Source: JAKOUY01 sp037045185
GTDB lineage: Bacteria > Actinomycetota > Acidimicrobiia > Acidimicrobiales > Ilumatobacteraceae
Length of the DNA: 64,000 nt
Direction: 5' to 3'
Assembly (NCBI GenBank): GCA_037045185.1
Contig: JBAOHQ010000002.1
Location: 124,001 to 188,000, forward strand
The notes under the pieces were generated by a model. It saw only the letters and a program-made list of their open reading frames with translations. It was not told the DNA's origin and searched no databases. This document shows, piece after piece, positions 1 to 7,743 of this stretch. The position numbers were made by a program, and so were the translations under genes. How positions within the stretch are numbered: the first letter of the stretch is position 1; every line of letters starts with the position of its first letter.

Positions 1-2224
1 GTCGACGGTTCGGCCGACTTCTCCAACCTCTCGGTGTTCAGCCACACCGACCTGACCCGCGCGCTGGAGTTCCCCGAGCGGTTCGAGCGGATCACCGAGC
101 TGGCCGACGCCGTGGTGATCGACGAGGCCCACCACTTCCGCAACACCGGCAAGCGAGGCGATCCCGGCGGACCCGTTCACCCGGTCGCGCTACTACAAGC
201 TCTACGACCTCATCGGCGATGGCGCGCCACAAGAGCGTGTTCATGCTCACGGCGACGCCGATCAACAACTCGCTCAACGACTTCAAGCACCTCGTCGAGC
301 TGTTCAGCCGGGGCGACGACGCCTACTTCTCCCGCACGCTCGGCGTCACGAGCCTGACCGGCCGGCTGAACTCGATCACCAAGACCCTGAAGAAGCAGCT
401 CGGCGACGAGGTCACCGAGGCCGAGGCCGCCGAGGAAGCCGCCGACCTGCTCAGCGGCGACGACCTGTTCCAAGGTCTCGTGGTGCAGCGCAGCCGCGCC
501 TACGCCCGGGCGAGCCAGATCCAGGAGACCGGCGACGCCGCGGCGTTCCCCGAGCGCGAGGACCCCAAGGTCGCCGAGTACTCGATCCGCAAGAGCTACG
601 GGAAGCTGCTCGATCTCGTCGACACGGCGTTCCAGAAGCACAAGCCGCTGTTCGCGCTGCCGATGTACTACCCGCTCGCGTACTACACCGGGCCCGACAC
701 CTCGATCGATCCGCTGGAGTGGAACCGCCAGGCCCAGGTGGTCGGGCTCATCCGCACCAACTTCCTCAAGCGGTTCGAGAGCTCGGTCTACGCGTTCGAG
801 CTTTCGTGCGATCGGCTGCTGCGCAAGCTGCTTGCCTTCGTCGACGTGAACAGCGAGATCGCCGGCCGAGCGCAAGCGCTACGAGCGGTGGCTCGACCAG
901 CATCAGGAGATGCTCACCCAGGCGCGCGTGCGCCAGCTGACGCTGTGGGGCGACGACGAGGAGCCCGAGGAGGAGAACGAGGACATCGTTCCGCCGGAGC
1001 TGCTCGAGAAGGCACACGCACCTGCCACGCGACGAGTACGACGTGCCCGAGATCCTGGCCGAGACCTACCTCGACCTCGACCAGATCGCCACGCTACTCG
1101 ACGAGTCACGGTCGTTCGAGCCGTCACACGACGACAAGCTCAAGAAGCTCGTCCGGCTGCTCAAGTCGAAGGAGCTGGCGGGCCGCAAGGTGCTCATCTT
1201 CACCGAGTTCGCCGACACCGCCCGCTACCTGCGCCGTGAGCTCGAGAAGGCCGGCATCGACGGTGTCGCCGAGCTGGACAGCAGCACCAAGACCAACCGA
1301 GCCGATGCCATCCGTCGCTTCTCGCCGTACTACAACGGCCTCTCGTCGGCGGAGCTGGCAGCCAGCTGGCGAGGAGGAGACCCAGGTCCTCATCGCCACC
1401 GACGTGCTGTCGGAGGGCCTGAACCTCCAGGACGCCACCCGGCTCATCAACTACGACATCCACTGGAACCCCGTCCGCCTGATGCAGCGCATCGGCCGTG
1501 TCGACCGGCGCCTCAACCCCGACGATCGAGGCGCAAGCTCGTGGCCGACCATCCCGAGGTGGCCACAGCAGCGGGGCACGCATCGTCGTTCTGGAACTTC
1601 CTGCCGCCTGACGACCTCGACACGTCTGCTGCGCCTGTACGGCAAGGTCAGCCACAAGACGCTGCTGATCTCCAAGACGCTCGGCATCGAGGGCAAGAAG
1701 CTGCTCAAGCCCGAGGACGACTACGCGGCGCTGAAGGAGTTCAATGCCGTCATACGAGGGGCGAGACCACTGTCCAGGAGCAACTCCACCTCGAGTACCA
1801 GCAGCTCCTCGACGAGCACGACGGACTCGAGGAGCGCCTCGCGGGGCTGCCGCAGGGCGATCTTCAGCGGACGCGAGCGCACCACCGAGCCGGCAGCGAC
1901 CGGGGTGTTCCTCTGCTATCGGCTGCCGGCGCTCGACACCGAGTCGGACGAGTTCACCCTGGAAGCCGGCGTCACCCGCTGGTACCTACCAGCACGCTTC
2001 CGGACGGGCACGCTGCTCGACGACCCGAAGCACATCGCCGAGGCGATCCGCTCGACACCCGGACACGCCGCGGATCTGCACGACAGACCGCACGCTCCTC
2101 GTGGACGCTCCGCGACGCCGTCGCCAAGCACATCAAGAACACCTACATGAAGCAGCTCGACGTGCCGATCGGATCACCGAAGCCCCTGCTCGTCTGCTGG
2201 ATGGAGCTGAACGCCGCGCCATGA
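1..2224 (+). pseudogene. SNF2/HepA-type superfamily 2 helicase, 5' partial, multiply frameshifted
   Basis: ATP-dependent DNA helicase or translocase of a restriction or defence pair; the N-terminus lies before the window. Visible motifs in order: the Walker B-like VVIDEAHHF near base 115-135, motif III LTATPINN near 248-270, an insert rich in Arg and Asp, then the C-terminal helicase lobe with VLIFTEFADTARYL near 1190 and motif VI QRIGRVDRRLNP near 1485. The protein can only be read by changing frame about 13 times (near 155, 221, 868, 1015-1030, 1372, 1528, 1535, 1628, 1756, 1766, 1855, 2078 and 2108). Every change is in the +1 direction and conserved sequence resumes each time, so extra single bases explain it better than decay. 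The stop overlaps the next start as ATGA. The family resembles DISARM DrmD or the helicase half of a type ISP enzyme; I cannot decide between them. Confidence 0.75.
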
Positions 2225-5200
2225 CAACTCTCGACCCGAATCACCTTCGCGACATCACGTCATTCGACAGACGTCATCGAGTACCTCACCGACGAGCTCG
2301 ACTGGCCAATCGGCGCCGACGACCTGGAGGAGGTCGACATTCGATTGGGACCCGGACGAGCTCGGGCATCCCGGCGGATCGAGTGCCAACACCTCGCATC
2401 GCTCCGGCAGCTCCGACCTCTCGAGACTCGACCAGCCGTGGGGCATCTTCTTCCTCGAGTTCGACGGCCCCCGACTTCCGCTCACCGCCCTCCGGCGTCT
2501 TCTCGACAAGCTCGTCACCAAGAAGCGAGCCTCCGGCTCGGGCACGCTGCGGACCTGGAAGCTCGACGACCTTCTGTTCATCATCACGACGAGTACCGGC
2601 GACACCGTCGAGTTGCACTTCATCGCCTTCTTCGAGCAGCCCGACCAGCCCAGCCGAGATCCGCTCGATTCCGTGGCGCCCCGGACAGTCGCCCGCACAG
2701 CACCTCAAGCGCCTTGCCACCGAGCTGCTCCCGCATCTCGCGTGGCCCGACGACCCTGAAGCGATCGACGACTGGCGCAGCGAGTGGCGGGCAGCATTCA
2801 AGCTCCGCCACGGTGAGGTCATCGCCACCACGACGAAGCTCGTCGACCGGATGGCAGCTGACAGCGAAACGTGTCCGAGACAACATCGCCGCAGCGCTTG
2901 GTACTGAGGCCGGCTCTGGACCGTTCTCGACGCTTCTGCGCGAGGTACGCGACGAGCTCGTCGCGTCCGTCACGTCCAGCCCAGTTTGCCGACATGTGCG
3001 CGCAGACGCTCGTCTACGGCGCACTCACCAGTCGTGTCACTGATCCGGTTGCGTTCGGTGCCAGCCCCACACTGTCGTCGATACCGCTCGCCAACCCCTT
3101 CCTCTCGGCCTTCTTTGAGGAAGTCCACGACCACGCGGTCCAGCTCGACGGCGAAGACCATCTCGAACAGCTGGTCGCGGACCTGAAGGTCTCGAACGTT
3201 GAGGCGATTCTCGACAAGTTCGGCGCCACTGAGAAGGGCGGCGATCCGGTCATCCACTTCTACGAGGACTTCCTCGCGGCGTACGACCCAGAGATGAAGA
3301 TTCAGGTCGGTGCCTTCTACACCCCGCAGGCGGCGGTAAAGCACATGGTCGGCATGGTGGATGCCGTGCTCAAGGAGCGCCTCGGCCTCCCGCTCGGCGT
3401 GGCCGATCCCGCCACATGGGGCGAGGTGGCCAGTCGGCTCGGCCTCAATCTGCCAGGGGTGGTCGATCCGACTTCTCCGTTCGTCTCAATGCTCGACCCA
3501 GCCACCGGCACTGGAACGTTCCTCGTCGAATGGATCCGGCGTGCGCGAGATTCGTATGTCGAGGCGAACGGTCCGACTGGGTGGCCGCAGCACGCCCGTG
3601 GCGTCGTGCTCCCAAGCCTTCATGCACTGGAGCTGATGCTCGCGCCCTACGCGATCGCCCATCTCAAGACGGCCTTGGAGCTGCACGAGGCTGACGTCGA
3701 CGGTGCCGATCTGGCGATCTACCTCACCGACACGCTGCAGCGAGGTGGTTCGGGTCAACTCTCGATCGAACCCGATCCGATCTCAGTCGAAGGTGAGCGT
3801 GCCGATCACGTCAAGCGCACCGTCCGTTCAACGATCGCCATCGGCAATCCGCCCTATGACCGGGTAGCCCAAGGTGCTGGCTCTGGCGGGTGGATCACCG
3901 ACCGGTCGGGCGGGCGGAGCCCGTTCGACGACATCCTCGACCCGGCCCGCGAGCACACGATCTTTAGCCACCATGCCAGCCTGTACAACAAGTTCGTCTA
4001 CTTCTGGCGCTGGACCCTCTGGAAAGCGTTCGAGGACCGCCCTGGTCTGCCGGGAGTGGTCTCCCTCATCACCCCGAGTTCGTGGCTAACTGGGCCGGGC
4101 TTTCTCGGTCTGCGTCAGCTCGTCCGCGAGCTTGGCGACGAGATCTGGGTGACTGACCTCGGAGGCGACAACAGAGGCGCCAACAAGGAGCCCAACATCT
4201 TCGACATCGAGACGCCGGTGGCCATCGTGACCGTTGCCCGTTTCGGTGCGGGTGACAAGTCAACCCCGGCAGCGGCTCGCTACAGGCGAGTCGGCGGGAC
4301 CAGAGCAGAGAAGCTTCAGTGGCTGGACGGATCAGCCGGTTCGCTCAGCGACGATGAGTGGACTGACCTAAGTTCGGGATGGCACGGTCGCCTAGAACCG
4401 GTGTCAGGCGGTTCGGGGTGGCAAGCGCATCCTGCTCTGATCGACCTGTTCCCGCTTCAGCAGCCCGGTCGGATGATCAATCGGACCTGGCCCGTCAGCC
4501 CGTCGGCAGCGGTCCTTGACGCTCGTTGGCGCAAACTGTTGGCGAGTACCGACCTCAGCGAACGGGCAGAGTGGTTCGTGACTCCTCCGACTGGTCGCAA
4601 CATTCATACGAGAGTGGCGGACCTCAAGCCGATATCCGAGTTGCCGCCAGGGTCACCGCGCCAGGGCATCGCTCGATACGGGTTCCGGTCTTTCGATCGC
4701 CAGTTCATTCTGGAGGATCCGAGGCTTATGGCGCTTGACCGCCCAACGCTGACTGCTTCGCTCAGCGACAAGCAGGTGTTCCTTACGTCCTTCATCACGA
4801 CAGGTCTCGGCGTGGGCCCGGCAGCCACCGTGACCATTGCTGTGCCAGACAAGCATCACTTTCGCGGCTCGTTCGGAGGTAAGGACGTCATCCCGCTCTA
4901 CCGCGATGCGCAGGGAACGCCGAACGCCGACCCGCAACTGCTCGAGACGATTGGAGATCTGCAAGGTTCTGGAGCGCCCGTAAGCGCAGAGGCGCTGTTC
5001 GCCTACTCGTATGCAGTGCTGGCGGGCGCCGACTACACCCAGCGCTTCGCGGAGGAGCTGAAGACTCCGGGGCCTCGAGTGCCTTTGACTGCGGATGCGC
5101 AACTCTTCGATGAGGTAGCCGAATTCGGCCGAGGCCTGCTGTGGCTGCACACGTTCGGCGAGCGATTTGTGGAGGGGCGCACTGCAATCCTCATACCCTC

Positions 5201-5652
5201 ACTCGTTGTCAAGGGTGAGCTGCACGCTTCCCGGTAAACCGAGCGACATCAGATATGACGGGCAGAAGCAATCCCTGAAAGTGGGCGACGGCGCGGTCGT
5301 GGGGGTAACGCCGGACGTGTGGGCGTTCGAGGTCAGCGGCATGCAGATCGTGAAGAAGTGGCTTGGCTATCGAACGGCCCAGGGCGCTGGCAGAGCCGCA
5401 AGTAGCACCTCACCTTTGGACCACATCAGGCCGACGGAATGGCTGGCTGAGTGGACCACGAGCTTCCTGGAGGTTCTCTCCGTGTTGCAGACAACAATCG
5501 AACTCCAACCAAAGGGAGTGGAGTTGCTCGATCGCATTCTCAAGGGGCCGCTGCTCCAGGCGTCCGAACTGCCCGACCCACCACCCGACTTGCGAGAACC
5601 CGCCGGGAGCAGGCGAGGCCCGACGCAGGCTGCCTTGGGGCTTGAGGCCTGA
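2221..5652 (+). CDS. Adenine-specific DNA methyltransferase, type ISP/Eco57I-like, frameshifted
   Basis: Class I SAM-dependent N6-adenine DNA methyltransferase, partner of the upstream helicase. The ATG overlaps the helicase stop (ATGA). Reading through about eight +1 shifts between 2269 and 2980 gives a continuous N-terminal region. From about 2985 to 5236 one clean frame carries motif I DPATGTGTFL (near 3495) and the catalytic motif IV GNPPYD (near 3845). A further +1 shift near 5225 leads into the C-terminal module that contains FEVSGMQIVKKWLGYRT and SSTSPLDHIRPTEW (5330-5460), which resembles the C-terminal target-recognition region of type ISP enzymes. Repaired length would be about 1,140 residues, as expected for the family. 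Role: self-DNA modification in a restriction or DISARM-like system. No nuclease gene is seen in the window, but upstream DNA is missing. Confidence 0.8.
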
Positions 5653-5876
5653 TACGAGGGCGGGCCGTATCGAGAACGGAAGCGACACGACGTCGGGCGA
5701 GCATGGTTCTCGCAGCGTCCAGCCGGTCATTTGCCGTCGCCGGGTGCACCGAAGGTGCACAGGACTCGGCAGCACTCGGCGAGACGCCACGGATGTCGCC
5801 GGACACGCTGGACTCACAAGCCAGCTCAGAGCACCTTCGCCGGACCAGACGGACTGAATACCACCAGCTCAGAGCC
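5653..5876. other. Intergenic stretch with GGAC motifs upstream of the first att-like repeat
   Basis: No convincing gene. It holds GGAC at 5762, 5801, 5810, 5842 and 5851, the last four as two pairs 9 bases apart, and a 12-base direct repeat CCAGCTCAGAGC at 5821-5832 and 5864-5875. A short inverted pair of GTGCAC words lies around 5742-5760. A similar GGAC-rich stretch precedes the second tRNA-half repeat, so these may be recombinase arm-type sites. That reading is inference. Confidence 0.4.
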
Positions 5877-5929
5877 CTTAAACCCCCCTATACGAACGTA
5901 TGTACGGGTTCGAATCCCGTCCCGGGCAC
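5877..5929 (+). repeat. tRNA-Leu-like 3' half, direct repeat copy 1 (candidate attachment site)
   Basis: This 53-bp block recurs at 7599-7650, differing only by one C in a run (6 versus 5). It reads as the 3' half of a class II tRNA: an anticodon-loop-like CTTAAAC, a short hairpin ATAC-GAAC-GTAT as a long variable arm, the T-arm ACGGG/TTCGAAT/CCCGT, the acceptor strand CCCGGGC and a discriminator A. The loop would fit anticodon UAA, hence tRNA-Leu. No matching 5' half (GCCCGGG plus D-arm) lies upstream, so it is not an intact tRNA. A tRNA fragment running from the anticodon loop to the 3' end is the classic footprint of integrase-mediated insertion. Confidence 0.65.
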
Positions 5930-6155
5930 GCGTGGAACAAAGTCGAGCATCGATCCGGCGGTATGGGCGTGGGCGAAGTCGACTGGCGACTCGCCAGCTT
6001 CGACCGAACTTCCACCGCGCGGATCGACCTCGATGCCCCGTGCGCGACACCGCGCGAGGAAGTCCCGCTGGGAGATGCACGCCTCTGGGTCGTCACGCCG
6101 CCGTTCGACGTGGATCGCGTCCAACGTGGCCCGGTCATTGCCGGCGAGGTCGACT
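5930..6155. other. Stretch without a supported gene
   Basis: Between the first tRNA-half repeat and the PIN-toxin gene I see no gene I can support. A minus-strand open frame of about 95 codons (5888-6175) runs here, but its last codons read the antisense of the tRNA fragment, giving the well-known spurious tail GTGFEPV, so it is not called. Confidence 0.4.
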
Positions 6156-7070
6156 TCACGGATACGTCTGGCCAAGTGTTCGTACGACCCGACCGAAGGT
6201 GTCAGGTGATTTCGTCGGCCCAGTTGAGTTGCAGGGAGCGGCGGGGGAGCTCGTCGCCTGGTGTGTCAGGTACACCTTGAGGTCCCGCTTGTTGCCGGGT
6301 TTGCCGTCGAAGTTGCCGATGATGACGGCGATCGTGGTCGGTGGAGTGGTCGGCTTCACGTAGATCGACTGAGTGATGTACCCGATGTGCGGTCGCTCCT
6401 CGGACAGGTACGGGTCGAGTTGGCTGTACTCCGCGTCGAAGATCCAGCCGTCGGTGGACATCCAATCCTTGTACGCGACCGTGAGCTCTTGGATCGTGTA
6501 CCCGCTCACCAGGTAGCCGTCGCCCGTTCCATCGATCCGTTGTGACGTGGCCGGTACGGGGATGCCGTGCACGCCGGAGTCCACCGTTACGGGCGGCGTC
6601 GGGCCATCGGTCATCTCCACGGTCGACTCTGATTCGGGCGGCGGTGAGGCCGCATCGATCGGGTTTGCGACGTGGAAGCCGGCAGTGCCGGCTGCGGCGC
6701 ACAGGCGACGATCGGCACTGCTGAACACGTTGGCACCGACGAGGTGCGCCGCTGCGAGGTGCACAGCGTCGTAGCCGCGAAGGCTGTGTGCCGTGGCCAG
6801 GTCGCCGGCCAGTCGCATCAGACCCTCGTCGATCTCGACCACGGACAACTGCGACCACAGCACCTCCAGCCCTGCGACTGCGCTGCGGAACACGCGGGCA
6901 GTGATGCGGCGTTGCCGCTCGGCAGCGGCGAGCGCAGCGCGGGCCTCGACGTGAGCAACCCTGACGGTGGTCAATGTGTCCGGCTGGTCCCAGATCGCCC
7001 CTGCCTCGGCTGTGCCGACCTCCTCGATGAGCAACTTGATGAGCGTGGACGTGTCGACGTAGGTGATCAC
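6156..7070 (-). CDS. VapC-like PIN-domain toxin fused to a second domain
   Basis: Residues 1 to about 135 are a PIN RNase domain with the expected acidic residues: D6 in YVDTSTLIK, E42 in VEARAAL, D101 in RGYDAVHLAAA and D120 in SSADRRL. Such toxins cleave RNA and are neutralised by the antitoxin encoded just upstream, which overlaps this GTG start (GTGA). Normal VapC ends near residue 135. Here a Pro/Ser/Thr-rich linker (about 140-165) leads to another roughly 140 residues containing GYTIQELTVAYKDWM and IGYITQSIYVKPTTPPTT. The extension resembles C-terminal domains I associate with exported lipoproteins of actinobacteria, but here there is no signal peptide. The 304-residue length is about twice that of the family. 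Toxin assignment is firm; the role of the extension is unknown. Confidence 0.8.
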   Translation of the reverse strand: MITYVDTSTLIKLLIEEVGTAEAGAIWDQPDTLTTVRVAHVEARAALAAAERQRRITARVFRSAVAGLEVLWSQLSVVEIDEGLMRLAGDLATAHSLRGYDAVHLAAAHLVGANVFSSADRRLCAAAGTAGFHVANPIDAASPPPESESTVEMTDGPTPPVTVDSGVHGIPVPATSQRIDGTGDGYLVSGYTIQELTVAYKDWMSTDGWIFDAEYSQLDPYLSEERPHIGYITQSIYVKPTTPPTTIAVIIGNFDGKPGNKRDLKVYLTHQATSSPAAPCNSTGPTKSPDTFGRVVRTLGQTYP

Positions 7071-7351
7071 TGGCGTTGCTCGGCCACGAGTTCGCTGACC
7101 GATCCAGATGCGTGCAGTGGCAGCGGTCGCTGGCGCACCTTCGAGGTCGGCGGTCGAACCAGTCCGGCTTCGATCAAGGCTTCGAGTTTGTCTGTGGACT
7201 CCTCGTCGATGGCGTTGAGGCGAGCGATGGGTCGACCGCGGTCCGTCACGACGACCTCTACGCCGGCCTCGACCTGATCGAGGTAGCGGCTGAGGTTGTT
7301 CTTGAGGTCGCGAACCCCGACCTCGATCCGTGTCGATGTGGCTACCTTCAT
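7067..7351 (-). CDS. Phd/YefM-type antitoxin
   Basis: A protein of about 94 residues starting MKVATSTRIEVGVRDLKNN, followed by YLDQVEAGVEVVVTDRGRPIARL, which is the DNA-binding Phd/YefM fold that both represses the operon and, through its C-terminus, blocks the toxin. An ATG 36 bases further upstream is also in frame, but the chosen start matches the family's N-terminus. The stop overlaps the toxin's GTG start, the usual toxin-antitoxin arrangement. A short palindrome GTAGCTAC at 7362-7369, just upstream of the start, could be part of an autoregulatory operator; that is inference. Confidence 0.85.
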   Translation of the reverse strand: MKVATSTRIEVGVRDLKNNLSRYLDQVEAGVEVVVTDRGRPIARLNAIDEESTDKLEALIEAGLVRPPTSKVRQRPLPLHASGSVSELVAEQRQ

Positions 7352-7361
7352 GATGGTGAGT

Positions 7362-7369
7362 GTAGCTAC
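7362..7369. promoter_or_regulatory. Short palindrome upstream of the antitoxin, possible operator
   Basis: The 8-bp perfect palindrome GTAGCTAC lies 11 bases before the antitoxin start, with a half-copy GCTAC at 7341-7345 inside the gene start. Phd-type antitoxins bind short palindromes at their own promoters. Position supports the idea; sequence alone does not prove it. Confidence 0.3.
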
Positions 7370-7482
7370 TTCCCGCAACCGTGTCACTGGTTGCTTGCCT
7401 GAACGCTGGCCCTCAGTTGGGACCCTGAAATGTCGATGGCTCTGCTCGCCGTCGTGTTGGCGACCTGCACGATTCCTGCACG

Positions 7483-7585
7483 GGACGTGGCCGTATGCAA
7501 CGGACGTGGGCGGACGAGACCGGACGAGGCGGACAGGGGCTTTGGACGTGACCAGGGCAGACGGACTCAGCCGGACGCATCGGAC
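7483..7585. repeat. GGAC array upstream of second att-like repeat
   Basis: Nine GGAC words at 7483, 7502, 7512, 7522, 7531, 7544, 7563, 7573 and 7582. Several are spaced 9-10 bases apart, so they would lie on one face of the helix. The array sits directly upstream of the tRNA-half repeat, as a shorter set of GGAC words does at the first copy. No gene is evident from 7352 to 7743. Possible arm-type recombinase sites or another protein-binding array. Confidence 0.5.
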
Positions 7586-7598
7586 GTGGGAGTGAAGT

Positions 7599-7650
7599 CT
7601 TAAACCCCCTATACGAACGTATGTACGGGTTCGAATCCCGTCCCGGGCAC
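7599..7650 (+). repeat. tRNA-Leu-like 3' half, direct repeat copy 2 (candidate attachment site)
   Basis: Near-identical to 5877-5929 (one C shorter). With that copy it brackets about 1.67 kb containing the antitoxin-toxin pair. The same orientation of both copies fits attL/attR left by successive insertions at one tRNA-Leu gene, the intact gene being outside the window. No integrase gene is found between the copies, so the element could not move on its own. Confidence 0.65.
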
Positions 7651-7743
7651 AGACCTAGTAGGCCTTTCCTCGCTGAGTTCGACTCGTCTGCGAGTTGACG
7701 CGCACGGGAACGCGCACAGTCGGTAGCGACCTACCATGGCGAG

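Noticed and set aside
5888..6175. Minus-strand open frame of 95 codons ending inside the tRNA-half repeat
   Set aside because: The last codons read antisense tRNA (tail GTGFEPVHTFV), a known artefact, and the rest shows no recognised domain.
5877..7650. Intact tRNA genes at the two repeat copies
   Set aside because: Only the 3' half is present; no acceptor 5' strand or D-arm can be found upstream of either copy.
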